Notes under the pieces: generated by a model | The model's input: the letters and a program-made list of their open reading frames with translations, nothing else | What the model was told of the DNA's origin: nothing | Database searches by the model: none | Assembly (NCBI GenBank): GCA_037447655.1 | Contig: JBBHKE010002883.1 | Location: 1-54,998, forward strand | Source of the DNA: Zygnema cylindricum | Taxonomy: Eukaryota > Streptophyta > Zygnematophyceae > Zygnematales > Zygnemataceae | Reading direction: 5' to 3' | DNA: 54,998 nucleotides | Program-made: the position numbers and the translations under genes | Shown here: piece after piece, positions 11,531 to 33,400 of the stretch | Position numbering within the stretch: position 1 is the first letter of the stretch | How the letters are laid out: each line of letters opens with the position of its first letter

Positions 11531-13255
11531 GTTTATGACTGCACCACTAATCGCTAATAGAGTTCATGATTTATAACCAGTGATACTTAGATAATGTTTT
11601 GCCACGTGGCTCATTATGGTTCATTTAATTAAGTACTCAAACTAGAGTGATAAACTCTCATGGCGAAGTGAAGTGTACTAGTTGAATGGACAGTCGCCAA
11701 CACAAAAAAATGACATATAGTGTGATCTCACTATTGATTATTGACCACGCCTCGTAAAAAAAGGCTCGTCTTTATACTTTTTTCTCTTCCTCTGCAATAT
11801 GAAGAAAAAATAAAAGGAGTGCTTTACCTTAAGTACGCTTCTCTTACTTCGAATAATTTATGTAATTAAAAACTCATAGCTTTTGAAAGTTCAGCACTGG
11901 AATTTTGAAACGATTGCAAATAGAGCACAATCTACATTTCTCTATCATTAGTTAGATTGCCTTATAGACACTGAAGCAATCTTCGCACAGTTACCGAATT
12001 TTAACCATTTTTGGCCGAACATTCGGTTACCATTCTTTACGCAGTAGGAAACGTGCACAACCTCGTACAAGTGAGAAAACTACCACTGTTCGATCAGTAC
12101 TAAATAATAACACACATTCATGCAGTTTCGTAAGGATCTGACAGGAAGTTACTCGTAAAACTGAGCTTGCACTACTACATACATACTGCAGAAAATTTCC
12201 ACACCACAGTATTACTCTTTCAAGACAATATATTACTCCAGACAGTAACGACACAATTTCAACAAACGTAGAAATCCTTTTGGTTAAGCTGTCTGAACAC
12301 AAAAAATGGCCACATAAGATATTACATACATACAGATATGCACGACATACATATTACATATCACACACAAAACACATACAACATATAACACACGAAAACC
12401 ATAACATACCACATACGTAAGACATAGAACAGCGTAACCAAAAGGCTTAATATTCCGATGGGAATCCATTTGTAAGAATTTTGAATGTGCATGAAGTTCA
12501 ATTCATATAATATCTGGAAAAAAGTTGCAGTAACTCACATTCATTGAGAAGCAACAGGCTGCTTTACATCTCTAACATCCTTCCATCTATCGTATATAAA
12601 ACGAGCGAGAGAAGAGGAGGGAAAAAAATAGCCTGTATAAAATATTCAGTTTCTAAAAGATAAACAAAATTCAAAGAGTAGGAACTGCAGTGGGAGTTGC
12701 CTCGTGCAGCACAAAAGAAAAAAATCGAAAAAGAAAAATTCGTAAAAGAAAAATAGTTCGAGGAAGTTGCAATAACTTTGACGTCTCAAGCTGCGACTTC
12801 ACATTAAGAATTGCTGAAAATTTTAAAATACCAAAAAACACTAGACGACAACTTTTGACTTCAGTAAAATGTCAAAAACAGCATTTAACCACACTACCTC
12901 CTGGATCCACATTTTACCACCAGCCATTCACTGGATAGGTCCCAAAAAACCCTAATTCTTCTCTTTTGAGCCTGTCCAGTACAAAAAGTAGCTGTCACAT
13001 AACTTCAACCTCCCTATAACACCATTCCCAGTTGCTCTATGAAACCATGCCCCATTTGGTACCATATTTTTCCTCTCCAAAACCGGCCTTTGTGAGATAA
13101 TATACCCAATGAAACGAAGCTTCACACAGTATATGTGATTGCCCACAGACAAAAACCGGTCTCCCTCGGCTTTTTTAAAACATGGCAAGTTTTACTGTAA
13201 ACGACTCGAAATTTTTAAAGAACCGTGTTAAACTCTGTGTGAGGTTTTAAAAACC
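11531..13255. other. Intergenic, no gene found
   Basis: Spacer downstream of the coatomer gene. 12310-12420 is rich in ACATA/CACATA simple sequence. Small open frames near 12284-12469 and 12690-12938 are low-complexity or basic and show no domain. The 3' UTR of the coatomer gene must begin at 13255, but no clear polyadenylation signal was picked out. Confidence 0.5.
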
Positions 13256-21214
<7,959 letters not shown>

Positions 21215-22519
21215 CTTGACGATGGATAATGCTTTCCAACCGCTATTAGATCTGTGTTGCTGTTTCAAATACGGCAAAAAATGTTTTTAGAAAAATCGTC
21301 TTTGTAAAAATCGTTTACATTACCCTCCACACGGATCAGTAGAGAGGAGCCGTGAATTCAAACAACAAATTCATACCCTAAATCCAAACATTCTTCTATT
21401 AAGACCTTATACATCAAATCTACTCACATTCTCCTTCTAAAAATGATACTTTCTACTACTATCGCCCTACGAATTTACCCTATTTCGCAACCATGCTTTT
21501 CTGCTGGCCCAATCCGACCTGTTTTTAGCGAAAATCCTGCGCCTTCCTAAGACCTAAAACGCACCAAAAAAAAAGGAAAACGAAGAGAACTTGTTCAGCA
21601 GTTTGAAAATAGTTGGAGATGCTTCATGTAGTAACACAATCTCCTGCCATCATACCTATGTAATAATTTCGTGCGACTTTTTGACGACGACATTGACGGA
21701 GCGACTATTGATCCAGTGAAAGTATGAACCATAGTTAAAATGTGCGAAAACAATTGGAAACGCTACATGCTGTGAGCTCATATTATATGCTACTTTATGG
21801 TATAATAACGCGTAAAGTATGTATAAGCTACATATAGAGTGTCCAATTGCTTTCGCACATTTGAACAAAAAAAGTTTCCACGTCTTTTTGAAACTTGATC
21901 AACATTGTCACGTGTGAACAGTAAATTTGTCTCTCCGCCTTCCGAGCTTATACATTAATTTTCAACGTTCAACGATATTTCACCTGTATAACTGCCTCGA
22001 GAAATCGCAGCCGTCAATCACACATGCGACACGCTTCTTCCACAGGATAAAGCTGTAAAGCGTCAGCATAAAGGAGCCCTCCCGAGTTCCCCCCACACGC
22101 TCGCCTCCAGGCTCCGCCGGAAAATGCAGTCCAGAAGCGAGTGAACTTTATTGGGACACACTATTAGTCACAACTCTGACTCTACCACTTAAACCGTACA
22201 CTTAAACCGTACACTTCCAGTAAAGCACTGTATTTAATTGTCCCGCACTGTACTGTACAATAAGGAAACAAAATCCTTGCCCTGTACCTTCCTGTACTCC
22301 ATTGTACAGCACTGTACGATATGGCAATGAGGTGATACGGTGATTACGGTCCTGCTGGACCTCACCAGAGAGTCGCGAGGCGTATCGTAACCAATCTGCA
22401 GATGCCGTATGAACCGGCAGTATCGATATTTGGTGCGAATTCAGCCAACCATGCGAAAATTTACCGTGCGAATTTTCGCAAAAGCTGCAAGGTTGAACAC
22501 TTGAACTCAAAGTTTACAG
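21215..22519. other. Delta-COP upstream region, no other gene found
   Basis: Probable promoter and 5' UTR of the coatomer gene, plus a small palindromic MITE. 22200-22330 has several copies of CACTGTAC/CTGTACA. No TATA box could be assigned with confidence and no coding sequence was recognised. Confidence 0.45.
21740..21861. mobile_element. Small palindromic MITE (ATGTGCGAAA family), copy 1
   Basis: About 122 bp with inverted ends: left ATGTGCGAAAACAATTGGAA, right CCAATTGCTTTCGCACAT. A related copy lies at 24731-24859. There is no coding capacity, and the target duplication is not clear. Confidence 0.6.
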
Positions 22520-23067
22520 TACACCGCCAATCGCTATTAGCGTAGTGTACGCTTTTTTTTTTTAATTCTCCAATAGCGTAGCTTATTCTATTTTTTCCTG
22601 TATGCCATTAATGGTTATTTTCCAAGTAACGTACAAAATGAAAGTACAATAAATTTTAAATAGTGTGGTGTACGGTACGTGTCATACCGTACACAATTGT
22701 ACCTTTTTAAGTGAAAAAGTATGATTAATGAGTTTTAGTAACCGCGGACGCATGAGAATATGCGCTCTAAAAAGGGGATAAAATCGGGTTGTCAAATATC
22801 ATGTTCGCACATATTCGTCCAGCAACCACGTTTCGACAGTGTGAACGTACGATTTCTGTACGATTTGTCAGATTTTGTACAAATACCTGTATTAGTGTAA
22901 GCATGTTTGCGACCAACATTTTTTTTTTCAAAGACCCAAATTAGAATTATTAAACAATTAGAATGTAAGTTTTTTTTCAAAATTTTCAAATTATTAATTA
23001 GCGTAGACCACGGTGATTATTCATATACGCTAAAGAAACTTCTACGCTAATAGCGATTGGCGGTGTA
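22520..23067. mobile_element. TA-target MITE, long form
   Basis: A 548-bp element bounded by TA. Left TACACCGCCAATCGCTATTAG and right CTAATAGCGATTGGCGGTGTA form near-perfect ~25-bp inverted repeats. The interior contains AAATAGTGTGGTGTACGG, shared with the element ending at 54677. No transposase frame. Confidence 0.85.
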
Positions 23068-24402
23068 CTTGCTATATCAGCATAATATCTAGTGATGCGT
23101 AACGAAACTGATTTTCCTTCGTTCTTCGCGCTTCACTGTCCGTACAACAGTTGACAATAGACAGGTACCGATTTTGGCGGGCTTTTGTATCGTGATTTTG
23201 CCGATTCGTTCAGGTTTCGATAATCGATACTAAATTTATTTTCGACCTAAAAATCAATCATCAGCATTTCCCGTTATCTTCATGTCACGCTATTCAGGTT
23301 CAACTTTATCTTTTACTCTCATCTGGCCGCAAGTATTTTTTTAAACTGCGTTGAATTGCTGGAAGTACAAAAAGAAAACAAAAAAACCAGGATTGAGTAA
23401 AATTAAAAACTAAATCAACATCGACTAAAAAGCCCAAACCAAAGCAAAATCAAGTGAAAAATAATAAAAGTCAAACTAAGTATGAATAGAGGAAGAATGG
23501 AGCAAGTAGGTAACTAGTTTTTACCTTACCTGGAACAAAAGGATAAGATGCTACTCATAGAATTAGAAAGAATGTGAAGATGATTGTTTGTACTTTTGTA
23601 TCGGGAATTTTTCAATTCACATCGCTGATTTTACAAAAGCCGAAACGAACTGCCATATCAACTAAGATCACGAGAATCCTCAGCATGGAGAGTCAATCGA
23701 CAATTCCAATACAATCCAGATCACAAAAATAAAATGGACCACGTATTGCAAGAAGAAGACAACCTAAAAAAAAACAACAACAAGACTACCTAAAAGATAT
23801 CCATTGCGTCTGTGATATAACAAGAAACCACGTTCAGTACAAAACCGTGGCTTGACTTAGAGGACGTCGTTTAGATTGGATATAATTTGCAAAAATCGTG
23901 TGAAGGCACTAAGCTGACAAGCAGTAACTACCATAAAAAAACTAAAACAATAAAAAATCATAAGTTACAGACATCACTCAGTAACCATGGATCTGCAGTA
24001 AGAAACACCCAAGGTTCCGGTAGAATAGGAAACCAATGCACTTTTCATTTGTCTCCCTCTCAATGTTACAAAACATAGTCCACTCTTTAACATAAAACTG
24101 CCTTAAATTCTGACTTTTATTTCCGGGCTTCATTTTTAGACGTTTTCACAGAACCGAGAGGACGTACAAAAACAGAAGCCTATAGTTTTTCCAGAAAAAA
24201 ATTGAAACTTTTACTATGTCCTGCCTGTGCCCACTATCAAAGTACGGTAAGAAACCCGTTTCCCAACAAAAAGTGTGCTTTAAAAAAAGCGCCTGGGAAC
24301 CAGAAAACCGATCCAAAAACCGACCAAAAACCGACCAGAAACCAAACAGAAATCAACTAAACACCTTCCAAAACCGGCCCATAAAAATGGGAGTATATTG
24401 AC
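23068..24402. other. Intergenic downstream of GLE1, no gene found
   Basis: AT-rich spacer containing the presumed GLE1 3' UTR. GATTTTGCCGATTCG and TCGATAATCGATACT near 23200-23230 recall the TATCGAT-rich patches found elsewhere in the window. No coding signal. Confidence 0.5.
24116..24121 (-). promoter_or_regulatory. Candidate GLE1 polyadenylation signal AATAAA
   Basis: AATAAA on the minus strand 282 nt downstream of the GLE1 stop codon. The position suits a 3' UTR, but such hexamers are frequent in AT-rich DNA and plant signals are degenerate. Confidence 0.3.
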
Positions 24403-27400
24403 CTAAGCTCTCGTAAGTGACGAAGCGTCTGTTTTTGGCATTTTCCTCCCATCCGGTTCCTTCGAACATAAATTCATCACGATGTACGTTTCTAAATTGT
24501 TATATTCACTAGCGGCATCTGAATCATTTTGTGACACCAAAAGAGGGAGAAATTCCTGTTGAATAGTCGAAATAACTTTCAAAAAAGGCCTTGGGTACTC
24601 TCTAAAGAGTCTGTATCCAGCAATCTGCATGTGAACAAAAATAAAAACAGAAACGATGAAGTCGTCAATGTTAGTTTAAATTGTCAAATTGGAACTGCAA
24701 TAATATAGCTCAGAAAAAAATAGTAGTTTAATGTGCAAAAACATCTGGAAACGATAAATATTGTTATCCCGTACTATAAGCTATAAGACAGTATAATACC
24801 CGAATAGTACACGTCCTGTATGGGGTAACAATATAGTGTTTCCAATGGATTTCGGACATCAAACCTATGAAATAAAATAGGGAATATATTTTTCCCTCCT
24901 CTCTTTTCCCTCGGTTCTTTCATATTTCTCCCCTCCTTAAAGCAGAACTCTAAATATTACTGGACCGTGAAGTTTCTCATATCAGCAAAACAAAAGACAG
25001 GCAATGGGCCACAATAGGACAGTTTTGGAAACAGAAAACGGACCTCAAGAAATGTTCGAAGCACTGCTGCTGTGATCCTATTGGCTGGAAGTTTATTAAG
25101 TAACCGGGCGAACCAAGCCCATCCCTCCTTTAAACCAAACGGATTAACGCCATTGGTTGAATCTGTCTGTTATAAAGCACAATAAGACAGCTGTAAAATG
25201 GGTAAGCAGTTGAATCTTACCACACGCTTGACAAAAAGTCTCCTTGATAGGAAACAAAAAGAGAGAAAAAAGAAAGAAGGAAAAAAGAAAAGTGAAAACA
25301 AAAAGCAACAGAGAATGGCAGGTGACAAGGTTGGGCAGAGGAGAAAGAGTGGTGATAAGTAAAGATGAGATCACATTATAGCACTTACTCACAATTTTCA
25401 AACTTGTGAATACACAAATGGTACAAACACTGGAGGTACAACAAGTAAAGCACGTAGAAAAGCTGCGGAATGGAAAACGGATATAGATTGGAAAACAACT
25501 GTGGCCTAACTTTTTACCTGTACAATTGCCGCAAATAAAGCCACATAGCGAATCATTCGAGAGACATATGCGTCAGTCGATTCCAATTTCCCGTCCACCT
25601 CTCCATATCCAATTTTCTTGAAATAGTCTCCCTCAACAGGGAATCCCTCCTGAACAAAAAACAGAGATTATCGATATCCCTTTTAGTTTGGTCAACAATC
25701 CACATACTATTCCATTGGGATTAATTCATCATCTCTCTGTTACTTGCCAGTCAAAATTCATCAGATATGAGTGTTGACTAACTCGACAATTAGTTATGAA
25801 CATTGAGGGCATTTCCTCAAAATTCGGTACGGGGTAATAATTTTCCCCGTGATACACTACTTCCCGTATCGAGCATGATATTCAAAATAGTGCAGGCTAA
25901 GAAATAAAAAAAGAAACCGTACAAGTAAAAACTGTACCTTACGCATACGAAAGAAAAAATTGTACCCGCGGAAGAAAAAAAAATGTACCACAGGTCTATC
26001 GCGATACGAATAGTTAATGTACCATATCATGTAGCGGATTGAATTTGTACAGCAGGGTTTTATAGCACCACGATAAAAAAATTCTCAGCGCAGTACGATA
26101 CATTGTAAAGTGTTGTGATATTTTCTGGAAACTGAATACCATGTAGAAGATTTATCTATAAGGTAATCCACACAGGACAGTGAGCTCTGTCTTGTGTCCT
26201 CACCTTGGTATATACAAAGTATCTGGGCACCGTATATATGCACACTTCATTCAGTCGAGCGAGTGTAAGTTCCATGACCAACGGAACCTGTCGCACATGG
26301 AACAACATTAGTAAAAAGAAATAAAAAAGACAACTTCAGACTCAAACGGCCCAGCAACACGACATACGTCCCATCAAAACAGAAACACGAAAGGAGTGCA
26401 AACAGAAAAGAAGTTCCCTAAAACTTGAACTTCAACTCTCTGTAGAGCCCTAGACGCATTTCAAAAACCGGGACCGGGTTTCCCATTCATATGTAACTGT
26501 AAGGAAATTGAAGTAATGTCTACAAAAAATGGGGACTCATACTGGTGTACTAGTCCTAATGGCATAAAGCACAGTTCCAGAACACACATCTCAATTGGAT
26601 TTCTTGACCACCAACAAAATTTAGTAACAACTCTTCCAGGTTTGGTAAAGTAGCGATATATTTACCGCAGTTGAAACGTCAACTATCACTTGTGCCAAAG
26701 AAAAGGAAAGCTCTCGGGCTTGTGCCTGACACTGTAATAAAAACTGTTGAACATAAATCCCCAAGAGAAAGTTTAGAAGCGGCATTCGTGTTCACCATCA
26801 CATCTAACAAAAGAAGTAATAGGGATGGCATTCATACCCAAATCAGTAATTTGCGAATAAGGAAGCATTAAATAAACTGGCATAAAGTTAGGAGCAAACT
26901 TCAGAAACAAAATATAGCGAGAAAAAGCAGCAGATGAGCAAAACGTTTTTTTCCAGAGTGTGTTAATTGTTTGTTTACAAAAGCAGTAATTCCACGCCCT
27001 GTCTCCTATCATTGAATAAAATACTATCTACATGAGATTAACAAAAAAAATCAAAATTTGCAAAGACAAACTTGGAACAAATGGAGGATCCACAGGAGTC
27101 CAAAAAGAGAGGAGAGAGAGAGGGGGGAGGGAGAGAGCGAGAGAGAGAGAAAAAAAAAAGGAGAGAGAGACAGATGAGAGAGGGGAGAGAGAGAGAGAGA
27201 GAGAGATGCCCTTCACCTTCTCTGCTAACCAGAGAGCTACCAATTGTTGTGGCATAGCTGGGTCCATCAATAGCTGCATGAGCTCATTTGTCTTTAGCCT
27301 GAATTCCACCCAAAAGAAGTACTATTTATCGACCCCCTTCAGACTTTCACAGTTACATTACTTGGTGAGGTTAGAACTTTTACATGAACATAACTTGATA

Positions 27401-30400
27401 ACTGCTCTATTGGAACCGTTTCTCTTTCGATAGTAGGATAGGAAAATAGCACAGTCCCAAGGAAAGCTTCCAAACACAAAAGTCTGGTCATATTCAAACT
27501 CCGCTATGCCGTGTATCGCTATTAGAGTTACTGTTTTATCGCCACTATAATCAAGTTTTCAATGCACCAGCATGTTGTTTTGGCAAGTTAATTTGCATGA
27601 CTCCAATATCATTCACACTATTTAATCAGATCTAGAACTTTGGTCCACAATAACTCATGCTTTGTACTAAACAGGCCTTCTTCATTGGCAGTATGGTACA
27701 AGCTAATCCAGGACATGCCATTACTGTAAATATTCAATCTAAACAAGAGAATGTATTTCTTTACCTTATCTGACTTTCAGATGCAGATATTTGTTGGACA
27801 ACAAGATTAATTTTTCTCCTCAAAGTTTTCCGATCCTACAAAAAAACCATAAAGGAATCATACGAGAAGCTCATCAGCTTCCTTGCACCAAAATAGAACG
27901 GGAGTAAGAATCCCAAAAAAAGCTCTTTATCCAATCGACAAAAAATCCAAACAACATTACCCATGGGCATGCTACAATTGATAGTATTTTATATGAAGAA
28001 AAAGTTACATGTGCCCCTGCGATGTCCATGAACAGCCTAACGCCTCATATCACTTGACTTGTTACAATTGACAACATCTTGCATGTCAAAAAATGACATG
28101 AAATTTTTCAATTGTTGAACAGCCTACGTCTCATATCAAAGTTCGTTGTCGCCTGACCTTTTTCAACGCCTCATTATTTAATAAAGGCAAAACAGACGCT
28201 TCCACTTCCTTCAACTTTTGAAGCCGAAGAGCTTCTTCCTTTGCAGCCCCTTCTGACACACGAGGTTTGGGTACTCCTGTAATTCCCCAAGAGATCCCTA
28301 CATTTGAGGACTTGGTCCATTCATCATAAAAAAACAACATAGTTACCTGTAACCTTTCTAGTCACAAAAAAATGTGATTATACCATATTGCTTATGGATT
28401 GGAATATTATACCAACTTTGGAACACAAATCTGAACAGAAGTGGCTGTAACAAATGTTTGTCAGACAACACTATACATACTACCATGTAAAAAATTGATT
28501 ACAGCAATATAATTATCTACACCATCCCCCTCTTCAAACTTGACTGTCCGCAGTCAAGTCAAAAATATCTTGACAACAAACTTTTTATGAATTTGCCGAT
28601 TTAACTTAACTTTAACTTTGAATAAGGGTAAATAATACTCGTCTCTGTGAACCTCCACTTACACTCTTGCCTAGGGTTGTACATCATATCGAATTTCTTA
28701 CGATATATCAAGATATGACATTTTTGCTGTATTGCATCGAGGTGTCTCAAGTTCTGTATCGTGATACTATATCGCACACAATATTCCATTCTATAGGATA
28801 TCGCTGCGATACATTGTAATAGTTTATGCCTGGTTCCATGTTATGTGTGACGTATCAATAATGTATATCTTGTATGACTTGTGATACCTGTTCACATTGG
28901 AGTAATGTGAACCGTGAAGAGACAGACAACGGCAATTCTGGGTGTCAATTGTACTCATTTGACATATGTATACTTGACACACGGACATGTAATAATGCGT
29001 CTTCAACTTCAGGACCAGTCTGATTTGTAAAATTTTACTTTGACGTCCATTTGTAATTAGACGGCTATATCTTAACAAATTGTAAAGACTCATACATTTT
29101 ATATTTGATTTGCAACGGTCGTGTATCAAATATCACGCTCGATACAGAAATCATAAAATATTGCGTACTGAGGGCCAAATTAATACTCCATATTGAGTAT
29201 AGAGAAATAGTCCTCGATGTATCACTTTCACATCAACCAAAATAAATTAAAAAGTTCATTTTAACCCTTATAAGTGGACATTCCACAAAATAGTTGCATA
29301 TACTCATTCTTGCCCGCTGTTCCTATATATCTTAACAATCCTTGTTGATTTAATTCGATAATCACATCCATTCCAGCATTTTCTTGCAATTTGTAAAAGA
29401 AGAAGCTTCCATCAGATTTTAGTAAAATTCCCATTTTTTTTTTTGGATTGTTGGCCTTATACTACTATTGGAGTTTAGTGTGAGTAACCATACACTTTCA
29501 TACAGTTTAATAACTAACCGTTCCCAAAAGTGTGCGATTACTCATTAACATTCGGTAAGGGTAAAATCATACGTAATAATTACTTGATACGCCTTTCTAA
29601 CCTCAAACCCTTCCCAAATGCCCAGGATCATGCCCATATTCAATTGAGCTTGCCGAGATAACTTGCCATCATCTTTTGTGGTGGGTTTGTGTTCCTGTCC
29701 TGTCCCTTGTGTTCCTTGTCTCTGCCTTGCTGCCTCCTGCGCCTTTCTTTCTGTCTCAGCTTTCGCCCTTTCCTTCTCAGAACGCACTTTTGCCTCTTCC
29801 TGAGCCTTTTTTTGTGCTTCTGCCTTTTTTCTCTCTTCCTCCTGTTTTGCTGCCTGCCTCCCTCAACTATCAAGTCAGCTACATGATACAGCAAAGTTAG
29901 CCACTATCACAGGTTTTTAAGACGATTTTTTCCATGGTTTTCAAACAAAATCAAGAATTTTTGTTAACTAATTTCATTTGAAACAGGTACCAAGCTTGTT
30001 CCATTGCAAATTAAGTCAGCCACATTGTCAGATTAATTAGTTTGGAAGGCACTACACTGCTGAACGGTCTTAGAGTTGATAGCTTTACTTTGAAAGACTG
30101 TTTTTTTCAACCCAAAATCATAAACTAGTATTAATTGCATTATTTCGTCAAGTATGAGAAAACTTAATTTAGTGAAGTTCATTATAATAATTAAGTGTTA
30201 AAGCTAATAATTCACTAACTCTAACAGCGATGGCCTGTGCAGTTTTGCTAAGCCTATTCAACCGCTTTTCAAGCAAATCAAGCAATTCTTATGCACAAAA
30301 CTTGACTTATTGTGAGACTGCAACTGATCCTAAGTCAGTTGACTGATCCATGCTTCGAAGAAAAAATGTTTAATTGTTTTTTAAGCAGAATCAACAGTTT

Positions 30401-33400
30401 TTGCACAGTCCAAACAAGTGTGGCCTGCACTTCATCAAAAAACATCAGAAACGAAACTGTGTGCACACGCATAATGATCATGCCACTAAACACCCCAATT
30501 CGGTACTAATTGGGGGAATCGAATACACACAGAAATGCAAAGATAAAACCAACAGCCACACTTGTCTGGAAAATGACACTCCAGTGAAATTAGATGGTAA
30601 AACGCCTCACAGAATTCAAAAGCTGCATTCAAACTTGTTAAATTTTCGCAGGAAAACTCAGAATGGAAAATCCCGTCTTGGGTTCCACGTTATGCACAAA
30701 ATTCCCAAAAACAACAGAAATGAACCAATGCTAACCAAACACACACCTCACTCTAGAGTCATACCTCAAATGCTGCTTTCGCTTTGGCTTGTGCTTGTCT
30801 GTCCTTTTCTGCTTGTGCTTCGGCAAGTTGACGTCTTTTCGCTTCCTCTACAGCTGCATCCCTTTTCAACTTTCTCTCTCCGACTTGAGTTTGTTGAGCA
30901 TGCTCGCGTTGCAAGTCTGATAAAAACTCATCTCTCATCTCTGCCCTGACCTCAAATAAAACAGGGAGAGCGCCCAAATAAATCTCAATTCCAACACATT
31001 TTACCTCAAGGAGGTTTAAAACAGTTACAATTTCCACATTGTAAGTTCCACCTCGAAAATGCTTCCATACTCTATTACCAGTAAGGTACTAGAATGAGGC
31101 TCACGAGGTGGGAGGCCTCAGAAGCTCAACATGGAAACCTTATTCTCATGATATAAAATGAACCATGATTTGGCTTTCTTCTCTTCACATTTTTCTTTAA
31201 CACGCATACGTGTTGCATTCTGTTCGCCCTTTGACAAAAAGTAATGGTAAAAGAGTTATTTCAGCTATTTCTGCAGTGCTAAACGTGCTGTTTCCGCATA
31301 AACAGATTTTCAGACTATAACTAACGCTTGAACGTGCCAGTTTTGTACTTCGAACTTGATGATTGAAAGGGCAAAATGCACAATTCATGAGTGAGATTTG
31401 GCAAGTAAATGTACGCAGAGCATGTTGTATGCTATCTACCCCATATATAATTATCTATCAGCTACAGATGATCTAAGGTTTTGTACAGGTCTAACAAAAC
31501 TTCTTATGCAGGAACAGGCCTTAGTGTTCCATGAATGTCCTTTTGCAGGCTAAATGAATGTCCTCAAACAGGTTTTCTATATGTTCTCATGTTCCTTACA
31601 TGGCCTTATAAAAGTTCTTCCATGAACAACCTTTGTTTTATGAATGTCCTCTCACAGATTTTCGACATGTTCTCATGGACCTTACATGTCTCGTTGATCT
31701 TGAATATCCAGTTGCCTAAGGGCCTCCAATCGAGCTTTTTCCTGCTTCTGTACATTCTCGACTGCATCTTTCTCTGCTTGTTGTTCCTCCCAAAGAGCAT
31801 TTCCCAAAGCCTTCCGTCTTGATCTGATGCTCTCCTGCAAAAAGTTCCAAGTTACAGGAAAACATAGTGCAAACAAATCTTAAAAATAAACATAGAATAA
31901 AATAAACATAGATAAGCCTCAATTATGAGACAACAAAAAGGTGATATAATCCACTGCTACACACATGCAACAGTATTGTAATTTCTAGTCTTTTAGTTCT
32001 AAACCAAAAAGTTCATCGGGCAAGCAAACAAACCAGCAAATATGTATGTTACAAATGTTTATCTCATAACTACACTGTTCACTGCCATTCATTTGTTCTT
32101 CATACGGCCGAAGTCTATTTAATGGATTTCCGAAGTGCATCACATCATGAATAGTTTTTGGCATTAATAACACCAACTCCGTCCCGGTTATTTTCCCCCT
32201 TGAACACAAAATAGCATCATTAATACTAAATGTTTTTTTCTTAACACTAATCCTTTTTGCGGTTCACAATCGTTCACGTTATTAGGACCGTAAAAATCAT
32301 TATTAACGCTAAAACAGTCCTCATACTGATTATTTCTTAACGCTAACAGCGATCCACGGTGTAGCTTGTTCTGATTGTAAAAAGTTTCAGATAGTGTGTC
32401 ATTCATGTGATTTGCGAAAATCATAACAATATTTCCTGGATTAGCAACAATAATGGAACTATAAACATCCCAGAATAGTTGCTTCCAACTACAAGCTGCA
32501 AACGAGTATCCTACGGATAAGTTTCACACGCGCCATTCAGCTTAAATCAGATACGTCACTGACCTGGAACTCCTGTAGTTGTGCCTGCTGAGCCTCAAAC
32601 AAACTTGCTTCCTCAATTGTTTCTCGTGGTATTTGAAAACCTTGCTCGATTGTTGGCTCTTCAATCTTGCTATAGGTAGCTTCGTTAGTTCCCTTCCATC
32701 TGTAAATTCCAACCGCCAGTGACATAAAGACCCATAACATAGTCCAAGCTGTCATAAAATTTGAAATGAAAAACACATATACATTGATTTTCGGCTCTTC
32801 AACCTTGCCAACATTAATCTCCTTCCATCAGTAAATTCAAACCGCCAGTGACAGAAAGACCATTCAATAGTCTGAAAGCTGTCATGAACTTAGAAATGCA
32901 AAAAATGTATACATTGATGTGAAGAATACCAAGCGACAGAGCTGACCATATTCAACACTGAAGATGTATGGGAGAGAACTGACATAAACTACCTACAAAA
33001 CAAATGTGCTATGCTTTACAAACGAGTTTATCTTGCTTTAAGCAATGCAACTATTGATCACAAATATAGTTATCTTGCTTTAAGAAATGCAACTAGTGAG
33101 TCACCTTTGGAGATACAGGAGCCAACACCTTTGGCAGGAATACCATCACTCAACCCTTTCCATCTCCTCCAACAGTATTCAAGAACTTACCTTAATGTAG
33201 CAGTCCAATTCAAAATGGCAGAAAACAACAAATAAACACAAAATAATAGTGATAGGCAGATGTATCATAACCAGCATGTTTCCCTATGTCAAACTGTGTG
33301 GCACAGGTGTGTGATGAGTGTAAATGTTATGCCAAAAACACCAAGATCCAACAAACAAGACTGTCCAGTGAGAATACACAGTACTTAAACCATAAGCAAA

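Noticed and set aside
12284-12469. Hydrophobic minus-strand small frame
   Set aside because: Produced by ACATA/CACATA simple sequence; the Val/Cys/Tyr repeats are a composition artefact.
29640-29894. Arg/Lys/Gln-rich minus-strand frame
   Set aside because: Off-frame reading of the GLE1 exon 29853-29602; the true frame gives the expected Ala/Glu/Lys coiled coil with consistent phases.
30374-30949. 191-codon plus-strand frame
   Set aside because: No ATG start and it overlaps antisense to the GLE1 coiled-coil exon 30945-30765; a shadow of that exon's low-complexity coding sequence.
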